Position numbers and translations under genes: made by a program
The notes under the pieces: model-generated
Databases searched by the model: none
Seen by the model: the letters and a program-made list of their open reading frames with translations, nothing else
What the model was told of the DNA's origin: nothing
Shown here: in pieces, positions 39,071 through 47,053 of the stretch
Layout of the letters: each line of letters opens with the position of its first letter
Position numbering within the stretch: position 1 is the first letter of the stretch
Assembly: GCA_947494975.1 (NCBI GenBank)
Contig: CANLXA010000002.1
Span: 186,001-250,000 of the forward strand
Origin: an uncultured Roseicyclus sp.
GTDB taxonomy: Bacteria; Pseudomonadota; Alphaproteobacteria; Rhodobacterales; Rhodobacteraceae
Direction of reading: 5' to 3'
Length of the DNA: 64,000 bases

Positions 39071-39110
39071 GTAGCGAGTGCTACATTGCCGATAATGTAG
39101 CACTCGCTAC
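39071..39110. promoter_or_regulatory. Double TetR operator in a 40-bp palindrome, overlapping a promoter
   Basis: Two 14-bp near-palindromes GTAGCGAGTGCTAC (39071-39084) and GTAGCACTCGCTAC (39097-39110) each have perfect 5-bp arms GTAGC/GCTAC. Together they form a larger perfect palindrome of 17-bp arms around a 6-base centre (39088-39093). The centres are 26 bp apart. A plausible promoter for the plus-strand gene is embedded: TTGTAG at 39069-39074 and GATAAT at 39091-39096, spaced 16 bp. Binding of the divergent TetR protein would block polymerase in both directions. The repeats are seen directly; the binding is inferred. Confidence 0.75.
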
Positions 39111-39137
39111 ACAAACACAATCAAGGGACCCTACCAG

Positions 39138-39539
39138 ATGACCCTGTTTCAAATCCTTCCTGCCATCGCCTTTGCCGCAGCCGCAATCTTTGTTCTCACC
39201 CGCACCGGGGAAACGGCGCCAAAATCCGGCCTTTGGCGCATTCCCGCGGCGTTAAGCGCGCTTTTCGCGGTGTGGACGGCCTATACCATCGCAACTGAAG
39301 GCGTGTTGCTGGTCTGGACCAATCATTCCACCAACGCGTGGGGCAATCAGGTGTGGTTTGACCTGCTTCTCGCGGTTTCGGTCTCCTTCGCGGCACTTGC
39401 CCCGATGGCCATACGGCAGGGCATGGCGCTTCTGCCCTGGGCGCTCTTCGTGATCTCCACGGCCAGTATCGGGCTTCTCGCAATGCTGGCGCGGATCCTT
39501 TATCTCGAGGAAAACCAGCCCGCCGCCCAGATGGCGTGA
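39138..39539 (+). CDS. Small four-helix membrane protein, TetR-controlled
   Basis: 133-residue protein with four predicted transmembrane segments: LFQILPAIAFAAAAIFVLTR, IPAALSALFAVWTAYTIATE, VWFDLLLAVSVSFAALAPMA and LLPWALFVISTASIGLLAMLARILYL. No known family is recognised with confidence; it resembles uncharacterised small membrane proteins found beside TetR regulators. AGGGA lies upstream of ATG 39138. Its promoter region coincides with the 40-bp TetR palindrome, so expression should be derepressed by whatever ligand that regulator binds. Single-gene unit, followed 3 bp later by the convergent stop of the periplasmic binding protein gene. Function unknown. Confidence 0.75.
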   Translation: MTLFQILPAIAFAAAAIFVLTRTGETAPKSGLWRIPAALSALFAVWTAYTIATEGVLLVWTNHSTNAWGNQVWFDLLLAVSVSFAALAPMAIRQGMALLPWALFVISTASIGLLAMLARILYLEENQPAAQMA

Positions 39540-39542
39540 GGG

Positions 39543-40586
39543 CTATTGCTGAACCATCGCGGCATTCCATGCCTCCAGAAAGCTCTCCCGGTTCAGGCGG
39601 TCGAGATACACCATCAAGGCCGGGCCAAGGCGGATCGGGCCGAAGGGCAGCTGATCCGCCTCGCCGCGCGTCTGTAGCGGGGGCAGCACCGGCTCCGCCG
39701 TGCCTTGCCCCATCCCCTCCCGCAACAGCGCGTCGAGCATGGTGGCTGCGGCGCCCACTTCCACGGCGGTCACGGGGATCAGGGCGGTGCGGAGCATCAC
39801 GTTGGCGAAATCCTCCAGCGGCAGAATGGCCAGCCCGGCATCCTGATCCAGCCGCTGCTCGGCGTAGGACCCAAGCACGTTATAGGCCAGCGCCAGATCC
39901 CCCGAGGCCACATCGTCGATCATCTGCGACGAGCAGCAATAGAGCCGGGCGTTCAAGCGCCCCATCACCTCGGTCAGCCGCCAATAGGCGTCGGACGAGC
40001 GCGCCTCCTGCGTTGCGAAGAGGTAGCCGAGGCCGGACACGCGCAAATCATAGGTGCCGACGCCTCCGGCAAACCTGTCGGGATTGTCGCGCAACATGGT
40101 GACAAGCTCCGCCCGTGTGCGGGGCAGCGGGAGGCCCGAAAAGCGCGCCTCGTTGATGACGATCACGGCAGGCTCCGCCGTGAAGGCAAAGAGCTGATCG
40201 CGCCAGCGCGCCCAATCGGGCAGCGCGTCGGTCACGCCGCTGCGATAGCTTTGGGCAAAGCCGTCATTGGCCAGCGTGAATTGCAGATCCATGGCCGAGG
40301 ACAGGGCCAGATCGAATTCCGCGCCGCCCCGTATCGCGCGGTTCAACTCCGACGAGGAGGCGACCACATAATCGACGCCAACCTCCGGATTGGCGGCCTG
40401 GAACCGCAGCAGGAACGGCTCGATCACGTCCAGATCGGCGGTGGAGATCACGCGCAGCGTTGCGCTACCGGTGCCGGGATATGTGCGGCGATCTTCAATC
40501 TCGAACTCCTGCGCGCAGGCAAGGCCCGCGATCATCATCAGTGCCGCGGTGGCGATCACGCGGCGGGCAGGATCAAGGACACGCAT
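39543..40586 (-). CDS. Orphan periplasmic substrate-binding protein (Fe/ABC type 2-like) in the tctDE operon
   Basis: 347-residue exported protein. The N-terminus RVIATAALMMIAGLACAQ is a signal peptide ending in ACA-Q. The mature part resembles bacterial extracellular solute-binding proteins of the FbpA/type 2 group: ATLRVISTADLDVIEPFLLRFQAANPEVGVDYVVASSSELNRAI, FDLALSSAMDLQFTLANDGFAQSY, and VASGDLALAYNVLGSYAEQRL. No ABC permease or ATPase gene is adjacent. It is the third gene of a response regulator-histidine kinase-binding protein operon and overlaps the kinase gene by 31 bp. This suggests an accessory sensory role with the kinase, as binding proteins in two-component loci sometimes have, rather than transport. 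That role is inference. Confidence 0.8.
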   Translation of the reverse strand: MRVLDPARRVIATAALMMIAGLACAQEFEIEDRRTYPGTGSATLRVISTADLDVIEPFLLRFQAANPEVGVDYVVASSSELNRAIRGGAEFDLALSSAMDLQFTLANDGFAQSYRSGVTDALPDWARWRDQLFAFTAEPAVIVINEARFSGLPLPRTRAELVTMLRDNPDRFAGGVGTYDLRVSGLGYLFATQEARSSDAYWRLTEVMGRLNARLYCCSSQMIDDVASGDLALAYNVLGSYAEQRLDQDAGLAILPLEDFANVMLRTALIPVTAVEVGAAATMLDALLREGMGQGTAEPVLPPLQTRGEADQLPFGPIRLGPALMVYLDRLNRESFLEAWNAAMVQQ

Positions 40587-41926
40587 GCGCCACCCCCTTC
40601 CAGGTTGCGGCCCAGTTCAAGCCGTCCGCCATGGGCGCTGAGCGCCTCTTCCGCGATGGTCAGCCCAAGGCCCGAGCCGACCACGCCCTCCACCTTGTCA
40701 CCGCGCTTGAAGCGTTCGGTCAGGTGCGCCGCGGGCTCTTCCCCAAAACCGGGGCCCTCGTCGGAGACCGCGATCCGCGCTTCACCGCCGCCATTGCCAA
40801 CGCTGATCCGGACAATGGTTTCGGCGGGCGAGTATTTGATCGCATTGTCGAGCACGTTTCTGAGCGCATTCTGGATCAGGATCGCATCCCCCTCGACCTC
40901 CGCAGGAGACATCGCCAGCGCGATATCGATATCCTTCATCTCCGCCGTTGGGCGAAGCGCATCGGCCACACCTTCGGCCAGGGCGGGCAAATTCACCCGC
41001 TCCCGCGCAAGATCATCGGCGCGAAAGGACACCATGGCATGATCCAGAAGCTGGCTGGCAGAGCGGGAACTGTCGTCGACCGCCCGGATCACCCGGCGCA
41101 GGGTTTGCTTCTGGGCTTCTTCTTCCACGGAATGCAGGGCAATCTCGGCCTGGGTGCGCACGATGGCCAAGGGCGTCCGCACCCGGTGTGCGGCTTCCGC
41201 GATGAAATCCTCGGACCGCTTGATCGATCCCTCCAGCCTGTCCATCAACCGGTTGAGCGCCCGGACCAGAGGCATGAGCTCCGGCGGACCGCGCCGCCGC
41301 AAGGGGCGCAGATCCGATGGGCCGCGGGTCGAGACATGCTGCGCCATTGTGTTGAGCGGGCGCAGGGACGCGCGCACGGCAAAGGCCGACATCCCCACCG
41401 CCAGCAGAAACACGGCCACCGACAGGTAGGCCGCCTGCCGCGACAAGCCCGCCGCGATGCCCTGCACCCCGCCCCGGGTTTGCGCCAGCGTCACGGTAAT
41501 CGGAACCGCCTCGCCATCCGCAAGGATCACGCGCATCACGCTGACGGCCCGCACATTCATGTCACGATAGGGCAGGGTGGCAAAACTGGGCTCCCCCGGC
41601 GTAACGTTGGGGCCGTCCAGATCGGCATATCCCGTCAGAACGTCATCGCCCGCGGCAACGCGGTAAAATACGCGATCTTCGCTGATTGCCCCCAACATCG
41701 AAAACGCGGCGTAAGGCAGTTCGAGCCGCACCTGCCCGCCTTCGGATCGCAGGGTTTCGGCGATTGAGGTGGCCGAGGCCGCAAGGATATTATCCTGCGT
41801 CCGCCCCGCCGCCTCGCGCGCGAAGCTCGTCACCATGCCCCAGCTGACCAGCGCAAGAAGGGCGACGATGGCCGCCAGAAACAACGTCAGCTTCCGCGCG
41901 ATGGGCCAACCAGGTTGCACACTCAC
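40556..41926 (-). CDS. Sensor histidine kinase, TctE-like
   Basis: 456-residue membrane histidine kinase. Two transmembrane helices (about residues 12-33 and 166-184) enclose a periplasmic 2CSK-type sensor region with AAFSMLGAISEDRVFYRVAAGDDVLTGY. A HAMP-like linker (RPLNTMAQHVSTRGPSDLRPL) precedes the phosphoacceptor motif AAHRVRTPLAIVRTQAEIALHS, with the histidine at about 247. The ATP-binding domain has NVLDNAIKYSP, VSDEGPGFGEEP and GSGLGLTIAEEALSAHGG. GTG 41926 overlaps the response regulator stop (GTGA). TctE-type kinases control tricarboxylate transporters, and tctCBA lies divergently next door, so the cognate signal is probably a di- or tricarboxylate. Confidence 0.88.
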   Translation of the reverse strand: MSVQPGWPIARKLTLFLAAIVALLALVSWGMVTSFAREAAGRTQDNILAASATSIAETLRSEGGQVRLELPYAAFSMLGAISEDRVFYRVAAGDDVLTGYADLDGPNVTPGEPSFATLPYRDMNVRAVSVMRVILADGEAVPITVTLAQTRGGVQGIAAGLSRQAAYLSVAVFLLAVGMSAFAVRASLRPLNTMAQHVSTRGPSDLRPLRRRGPPELMPLVRALNRLMDRLEGSIKRSEDFIAEAAHRVRTPLAIVRTQAEIALHSVEEEAQKQTLRRVIRAVDDSSRSASQLLDHAMVSFRADDLARERVNLPALAEGVADALRPTAEMKDIDIALAMSPAEVEGDAILIQNALRNVLDNAIKYSPAETIVRISVGNGGGEARIAVSDEGPGFGEEPAAHLTERFKRGDKVEGVVGSGLGLTIAEEALSAHGGRLELGRNLEGGGACVSLILPAA

Positions 41927-42582
41927 AGCGACATCCGGTAACCCGCCCCGCGCACTGTCTCGATCCGTACGCCCACACCGTCCAGCTTGCGCCTCAGGCG
42001 CCCGACGTAGACTTCGATCGCGTTCTCCGTGACGTCCTCATCATGGGAAAACAGGCGGTCCATCAACTGTGACTTGGACAAGATGTGTCCCGGGTTGCGC
42101 GCGAAGACCTCCAGCAGACGGATCTCCCGGTTGCGCAGCTCCATGACGGCATCGCCATGCCGCAAGGTGCCCGCGTTCGGCTCAAAGACAGCAGCGCCCA
42201 GGGTAATCTCATTTCTCGCCAGGCCGCCGCGTCGCCGTAGAACCGCGCGGCAGCGCGCCTCCAACTCGCTGAAGTCGAACGGTTTGGTGATGTAGTCATC
42301 GGCCCCCTGATCCAGCGCGCCCACGCGGTCGCTGATCTGGCTGCGCGCGGTCAGGACGATCACCGGCGTATTGATGCGGTCCCGCGACCGGGCCAGGAAA
42401 TCGCGCCCATCGCCGTCGGGCAACATCACGTCGAGCAGAATCAGGTCGTAATCTGCCACTTCAAGATGCGCCTCGGCGTCGGAAAGGGTGGCGGCGTGGT
42501 CGACGGCATGGCCATCCAGCCCCAATCGCTGCACCACGGAATCCGCCAATTCTGCATTATCTTCAACAAGTAAGAAGCGCAT
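41923..42582 (-). CDS. OmpR-family response regulator, TctD-like
   Basis: 219-residue response regulator. The receiver domain has acidic residues in LLVEDNAEL, phosphoacceptor D51 in LILLDVMLPDGDG, and lysine near 100 in DDYITKPFDF. A winged-helix OmpR DNA-binding domain follows (MELRNREIRLLEVFARNPGHILSKSQLMDRLFSHDEDVTENAIEVYVGRLRRKLDG). It is first in the tctD-tctE-binding protein operon and divergent from tctC. The 99-bp spacer contains TGTCAG repeats at 11-bp spacing, a layout expected for OmpR-family sites. Assignment as TctD rests on family resemblance and on the neighbouring tctCBA. Confidence 0.9.
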   Translation of the reverse strand: MRFLLVEDNAELADSVVQRLGLDGHAVDHAATLSDAEAHLEVADYDLILLDVMLPDGDGRDFLARSRDRINTPVIVLTARSQISDRVGALDQGADDYITKPFDFSELEARCRAVLRRRGGLARNEITLGAAVFEPNAGTLRHGDAVMELRNREIRLLEVFARNPGHILSKSQLMDRLFSHDEDVTENAIEVYVGRLRRKLDGVGVRIETVRGAGYRMSL

Positions 42583-42601
42583 CGGCGGTAAATTCCTTCC
42601 A

Positions 42602-42630
42602 TGTCAGGCTTTTGTCAGCTTCGGGTGACA
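42602..42630. promoter_or_regulatory. Candidate TctD-like binding site
   Basis: Direct repeats TGTCAG at 42602-42607 and 42613-42618 are 11 bp apart, and an inverted copy TGACA lies at 42626-42630. The first repeat begins 19 bp upstream of the regulator gene start. The set lies about 50-80 bp upstream of tctC. Tandem repeats with an 11-bp period are typical for OmpR/PhoB-family dimers. The match to this regulator is inferred. Confidence 0.45.
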
Positions 42631-42681
42631 GTCTGAAACCATGGGCGGCGGACGACCGCCTGTCAAACGGGAGGAAAATCC

Positions 42682-43656
42682 ATGAAATTCACGCGTCGGG
42701 TCATGATGACCGCGGCCGCCGCAATGGTGGCCTTTTCTGGTGCGGCACAGGCCGATGGGCACCAGGTTCTTGATGAAATCCACTTTCTGATCCCCGGCGG
42801 CGCCGGTGGTGGCTGGGACGGCACCGCGCGCGGCACCGGGGAGGCGCTGACGGAAAGCGGCATCGTGGGCACTGCATCCTACGAAAACATGTCCGGTGGC
42901 GGCGGCGGTGTGGCGATTGCCCACCTGATCGAAAACGCCGAGAGCATGGGCAACACGATGATGGTGAACTCCACCCCCATCGTGATCCGCTCGCTCACCG
43001 GTGTGTTCCCGCAGAGCTTCCGTGATCTCACGCTTGTCGCCGGGACCATCGGGGACTACGCGGCGCTGGTTGTGCCCGCCGATAGCGAGATTGCCGATAT
43101 GAACGGTCTGCTGGAGGCCTATCGCACCGATGCATCCTCCTTTGCCATCGGCGGCGGCTCGGTTCCCGGCGGCATGGATCACCTTGTTGCGGCCATGGCG
43201 ATGGAAGCGGCTGGCGAAGATCCCACCGGCTTCAACTACATCCCCTACGATGCGGGCGGGGCCGCCATGGCGGGCCTTCTGTCCGGCGAGATCCAGGCGC
43301 TGTCCACCGGTTTCTCCGAGGCCGTCGCTCTGGCCGATCAGGGCGAAGTGCGCATCCTTGGCGTGACCGCGCCCGAGCGTATCGAAGGCTCCGATGCACC
43401 GACGATGATGGAACAGGGTGTGGACGTGGAATTCGTCAACTGGCGCGGGTTCTTTGCCGCTCCGGGCATTGACGAGGCCCAGGTCGAGGCCATGCGCGCC
43501 GCGATTGCAGCGATGTACGAGACTGAGGAATGGGAAGCCGTGCGCGCGCGCAACGGCTGGGTGAACATCCACAACCCCGGTTCCGAGTTCGAGACCTTCC
43601 TGGAGGAGCAGGAAACTCAGATCGGTGACCTGATGCGTACGTTGGGCTTCCTCTGA
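42682..43656 (+). CDS. tctC: Tripartite tricarboxylate transporter substrate-binding protein
   Basis: 324-residue periplasmic receptor of the TTT family. The signal peptide is KFTRRVMMTAAAAMVAFSGAAQA. The mature protein has the family loops IHFLIPGGAGGGWDGTARGTGEAL and SYENMSGGGGGVAIAHLIENAESMGNTMMVNSTPIVI, which recognise carboxylates, followed by DLTLVAGTIGDYAALVVPADSEI. GGGAGGAAAA lies just before ATG 42682. It is the first gene of tctC-tctB-tctA and is divergent from the TctD/TctE regulatory pair. The ligand is probably citrate or another tri- or dicarboxylate. The enzyme genes that follow favour citrate or a close analogue, which is inference. Confidence 0.9.
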   Translation: MKFTRRVMMTAAAAMVAFSGAAQADGHQVLDEIHFLIPGGAGGGWDGTARGTGEALTESGIVGTASYENMSGGGGGVAIAHLIENAESMGNTMMVNSTPIVIRSLTGVFPQSFRDLTLVAGTIGDYAALVVPADSEIADMNGLLEAYRTDASSFAIGGGSVPGGMDHLVAAMAMEAAGEDPTGFNYIPYDAGGAAMAGLLSGEIQALSTGFSEAVALADQGEVRILGVTAPERIEGSDAPTMMEQGVDVEFVNWRGFFAAPGIDEAQVEAMRAAIAAMYETEEWEAVRARNGWVNIHNPGSEFETFLEEQETQIGDLMRTLGFL

Positions 43657-43699
43657 GGGCCTTTGATGCGCCGGTTTCGGCCTTGAGAAGATAACGGGT

Positions 43700-43721
43700 G
43701 CGGCGGCGGATATGCCGCCGC
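43700..43721 (+). other. tctC-tctB intergenic hairpin
   Basis: GCGGCGGC (43700-43707) and GCCGCCGC (43714-43721) form a perfect 8-bp stem with a 6-base loop, 43 bp after the tctC stop and 29 bp before tctB. No U-tract follows. Such a structure could protect the tctC end of the transcript or cause partial termination, giving more receptor than membrane subunits. Confidence 0.5.
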
Positions 43722-43750
43722 GCCGACACTGGTAAAGGGGAGGGGACGCC

Positions 43751-44245
43751 ATGGCGCTTGATCGTTGGATCGCGCTGATCTTCGTGGCGATGTGCTGCAT
43801 CTACGGCTACGCCGCGTTCTTCACGATGGACCAATTGCTGCCGCCATTCATGCAGCGCAATCCGGTCTGGCCGTCGACCTTCCCCAAGCTGCTCAGCATC
43901 GCGGGTGCGCTTGTGGGCCTTGTGGTTCTGCTGGGACTCGAGAAGCAGACCGGCGAAAAAGAGCCCTCGGCCACGGACATTAATTACCGCAACCTGGGGC
44001 AATACCATACCGGTCAGGCCATCGGCCTTTTGGCGGCCATGGTGGTCTATGCGCTGTGCCTGCGCCCCATCGGGTTCATCGCCGCGACGATCCTGTTCCT
44101 GACCGCCGGGGCCACCATCCTGGGCGAGCGGAAGTTCCATATCCTGATCCCCGTCGCGGCCATCGCGACCTTCATCGTCTGGTACCTCGTGCAACAGGTC
44201 CTCGGCATTTTCCTGCGGCCCTGGCCCACATTCCTGGTCGATTGA
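43751..44245 (+). CDS. tctB: Tripartite tricarboxylate transporter small membrane subunit
   Basis: 164-residue integral membrane protein with four predicted helices: LDRWIALIFVAMCCIYGYAAFFT, FPKLLSIAGALVGLVVLLGL, GQAIGLLAAMVVYALCLRPIGFIAATILFLTAGA and FHILIPVAAIATFIVWYLVQQVLGIFL. The pattern and the final VLGIFLRPWPTFLVD are typical of TctB. ATG 43751 follows GGGGAGGGGAC. It lies 12 bp before tctA and 94 bp after tctC. It associates with TctA to form the proton- or sodium-coupled carrier. Confidence 0.88.
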   Translation: MALDRWIALIFVAMCCIYGYAAFFTMDQLLPPFMQRNPVWPSTFPKLLSIAGALVGLVVLLGLEKQTGEKEPSATDINYRNLGQYHTGQAIGLLAAMVVYALCLRPIGFIAATILFLTAGATILGERKFHILIPVAAIATFIVWYLVQQVLGIFLRPWPTFLVD

Positions 44246-44257
44246 GGAGGCGTTTCA

Positions 44258-45784
44258 ATGCTTGAAGGCTTAATGATCGGCCTGCAAACGGCCATCAACC
44301 CGTTCAACCTCGGGATGGTTGTGTTCGGGTGCATCATCGGCACGTTCATCGGGATGCTCCCGGGCCTGGGCCCGATGTCGATCATCGCGATCATGATCCC
44401 CGTCGCGATCACGCTCGGCGATCCGACGGCTGCCCTGATCCTGCTGGCGGGTGTCTATTACGGCGCCATCTTCGGGGGCTCCACCTCGTCCATTCTACTA
44501 AACGCGCCGGGGGTCGCGGGGACCGTCGCCACCAGTTTCGATGGCTATCCGATGGCCCGAAAGGGCATGGCGGGCAAGGCGCTGACCATCGCCGCAATCT
44601 CCAGCTTTGCGGGCGGCACGATCGGCGCGATCCTTCTGATGGTCTTTGCACCGATGCTCAGCTCGGTCGCGCTCCTGTTCCATTCCGCCGAATACTTCGC
44701 GCTGATGGTTGTGGGCCTTTCCGCCATCGCGGCCTTCGCAGGTACCGGGCAGGTGGGTAAGGCGCTGATGATGACGATCCTCGGCCTCATCATGGCGACG
44801 GTCGGCGAAGGCGCGCTCTTCAACATGCCGCGCTTCACCATGGGCCTGATGGACCTGCAATCGGGCTTCTCCTTCATCACGCTGGCCATGGCGATGTTCG
44901 CCCTGCCGGAGGCGATCTTCCTGGTGATGAACCCGGCTCGCTCCGCGCAGGGCGGCGAGGGTGACAGCTCCGGCAAGATCACTGGGCTGCGCATCACGCG
45001 GGAGGAGGCCCGCGCCATCGCGCCGGTGATCGGGCGGCAATCGGTGCAGGGCTTCTTCATCGGCGTCCTGCCCGGGGCGGGGGCGACCATTGCGTCCTTC
45101 CTCGGCTACGCGGTCGAACGGAACCTGGCCACCAAGGAAGAGCAGGCGGAATTCGGCAAGGGCTCCATCAAGGGCCTGTCAGCTCCAGAAACCGCCAACA
45201 ACGCCGCCTGCACGGGCTCCTTCGTGCCGCTGCTGACGCTCGGCATTCCGGGCTCCGGCACAACGGCGATCCTGCTGGGTGCGCTGATCGCGCTCAACGT
45301 CACGCCCGGCCCCCGCCTGATGGTGGATGAGCCGCAGGTGTTCTGGGCCGTCATCATCTCGATGTATATCGGCAATCTGGTGCTTCTGATCCTGAACCTG
45401 CCGCTGATCCCCTACATCGCCAAAATCCTCGCAATCCCGCGCAACTACCTGATCCCTTTCATTTTGTTCTTCACCCTGATGGGAGCCTATATCGGCCAGA
45501 ACAACGCGACGGAGTTGCTGATCCTGGTGGGCTTCGGCGTGGTGGCGACGATCCTGCGGTTCGCGGATTACCCGCTCGCGCCGCTCCTGATCGGATTCAT
45601 CCTCGGCACCATGCTGGAGGACAATTTCAGCCGCTCGATGCAGCTTTATCGTGGACTGGGCTTCATCCTGGAACGCCCGATGACGCTGGGTCTGTTGGTG
45701 CTGGCGGTGGTGCTGGTTCTGTTGCCGAGCTACCGGGCCATGCGGGCACGCAAACGGGCGCAGGGCGTGGCGGATGGGGATTGA
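44258..45784 (+). CDS. tctA: Tripartite tricarboxylate transporter large membrane subunit
   Basis: 508-residue polytopic membrane protein with about eleven or twelve helices. TctA signatures are present: GCIIGTFIGMLPGLGPMSIIAIMIPV, VYYGAIFGGSTSSILLNAPGVAGTVATSFDGYPMARKG, and the mirrored SAPETANNAACTGSFVPLLTLGIPGSGTTAILLGAL. These glycine-rich loops form the substrate path. GAGGAGG lies upstream of ATG 44258. A short GGCGG-CCTG-CCGCC hairpin follows the stop at 45787-45800, with no U-tract. The CoA-transferase gene begins 84 bp later on the same strand. Confidence 0.92.
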   Translation: MLEGLMIGLQTAINPFNLGMVVFGCIIGTFIGMLPGLGPMSIIAIMIPVAITLGDPTAALILLAGVYYGAIFGGSTSSILLNAPGVAGTVATSFDGYPMARKGMAGKALTIAAISSFAGGTIGAILLMVFAPMLSSVALLFHSAEYFALMVVGLSAIAAFAGTGQVGKALMMTILGLIMATVGEGALFNMPRFTMGLMDLQSGFSFITLAMAMFALPEAIFLVMNPARSAQGGEGDSSGKITGLRITREEARAIAPVIGRQSVQGFFIGVLPGAGATIASFLGYAVERNLATKEEQAEFGKGSIKGLSAPETANNAACTGSFVPLLTLGIPGSGTTAILLGALIALNVTPGPRLMVDEPQVFWAVIISMYIGNLVLLILNLPLIPYIAKILAIPRNYLIPFILFFTLMGAYIGQNNATELLILVGFGVVATILRFADYPLAPLLIGFILGTMLEDNFSRSMQLYRGLGFILERPMTLGLLVLAVVLVLLPSYRAMRARKRAQGVADGD

Positions 45785-45786
45785 CC

Positions 45787-45800
45787 GGCGGCCTGCCGCC
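45787..45800 (+). other. Weak hairpin after tctA
   Basis: GGCGG and CCGCC flank a 4-base loop, followed by TTGAAT. The stem is short and there is no U-run, so full termination is doubtful. Readthrough from tctA into the CoA-transferase gene is plausible. Confidence 0.3.
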
Positions 45801-45868
45801 TTGAATCCGGTCCGGGGCAGCGCTGCGCCATCCTACGGCCAGGCGCTGGCCCGGTTCCGCGCCCGAAC

Positions 45869-47053
45869 ATGACCCGCCCGCTCGCCGATATCCGAGTCCT
45901 TGACCTCACAAACGTCCTCGCAGGCCCCTTTGCCTGCCATCAACTCGCCCATCTGGGCGCCGAAGTCATCAAGGTCGAAACGCCCGGTCGCGGCGACCTT
46001 GCCCGTAACCTCGGCGCCTCCCCCGACCTCAGCGCGCAGAATATGGGCATTTCCTTCCTCGCCCAGAACACGGGCAAGCAATCCATCACGCTTAACCTCA
46101 AACATGCCTCCGGCAAGGAGGTCCTCAAGCGCCTCGTGAAAACCGCTGACGTGTTGGTTGAAAACTTCCGCCCCGACGTGATGGAGCGACTCGGGCTCGG
46201 CTACGAGACCCTGCGCGAGACCAACCCGAACCTCATCTACTGCGCCATCTCCGGCTTCGGGCAGGACGGCCCGATGGCCAAACAGCCCGCCTATGACCAG
46301 ATCATCCAAGGCGCGTCCGGTGTCATGTCCATCACCGGCCACGGAACCCCAACCCGCGTCGGCTACCCCCTCTCCGACACAATTGGCGGCCTCACTGCCG
46401 CCATGGCCATCACCGCCGCCCTCAACGCGCCCACACGCGGTACTTTCATCGATGTCTCCATGCTGGAGGCCACGCTGGCCACGATGGGCTGGGTCGTCTC
46501 CAACCACCTGATCGGCGGAGCAGCGCCACAGGCCCATGGCAATGAAAACCCCACCTCCGCGCCGTCGGGGACGTTCCAGGCCGCTGATGCGCCGCTCAAC
46601 ATCGCCGCCAACAAGGATGAGCAATGGGAGGCGCTCGCCGCTCTCCTTAGTCGGCCCGACCTCCTTGCAGATGCGCGGTTCACAACGCGCGAAGACCGCA
46701 AGGCCAACCGTCACGCGCTGCGAGCGGAGCTTGAAACCGTGCTCACCTCCAAACCCGCCGCCGATTGGGTCGAGGCGCTGAACGCCGAAGGCATCCCCGC
46801 TGGCCCCGTCCTGACCGTCCCGCAGATCCTCGCGCATCCCCAGGTCGCGGATCGCGGCCTGATCGCCCGGTTCGACCCGCCATCGCTCGACCACGGCATC
46901 GATGTCGTCACCACCGGCTTTCGGATGGACAACACCCGGCCTTCCGTGCCCACGCCGCCGCCCGCGCTTGGCGAGCACACCCAAGACATCCTCCGGGAAC
47001 TCGGCTACTGCGAGGAGGATATCGAAAGGATGACCGAGGAGGGTGCGATATGA
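45869..47053 (+). CDS. CaiB/BaiF class III CoA-transferase
   Basis: 394-residue family III CoA-transferase, which moves CoA between carboxylic acids through an aspartyl-CoA thioester. The opening LADIRVLDLTNVLAGPFACHQLAHLGAEVIKVETPGRGDLAR and LNLKHASGKEVLKRLVKTADVLVENFRPDVMERLGLGYE are typical. The catalytic aspartate appears to be D170 in TRVGYPLSDTIGGLTAAMAITAAL, aligned by motif with Asp169 of formyl-CoA transferase. No clear ribosome-binding site precedes ATG 45869 (GCGCCCGAAC). The stop overlaps the citryl-CoA-lyase-like gene (ATGA), so the two are coupled. Position after tctCBA suggests that it activates the imported carboxylate to a CoA ester; donor and acceptor are not known. Confidence 0.9.
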   Translation: MTRPLADIRVLDLTNVLAGPFACHQLAHLGAEVIKVETPGRGDLARNLGASPDLSAQNMGISFLAQNTGKQSITLNLKHASGKEVLKRLVKTADVLVENFRPDVMERLGLGYETLRETNPNLIYCAISGFGQDGPMAKQPAYDQIIQGASGVMSITGHGTPTRVGYPLSDTIGGLTAAMAITAALNAPTRGTFIDVSMLEATLATMGWVVSNHLIGGAAPQAHGNENPTSAPSGTFQAADAPLNIAANKDEQWEALAALLSRPDLLADARFTTREDRKANRHALRAELETVLTSKPAADWVEALNAEGIPAGPVLTVPQILAHPQVADRGLIARFDPPSLDHGIDVVTTGFRMDNTRPSVPTPPPALGEHTQDILRELGYCEEDIERMTEEGAI

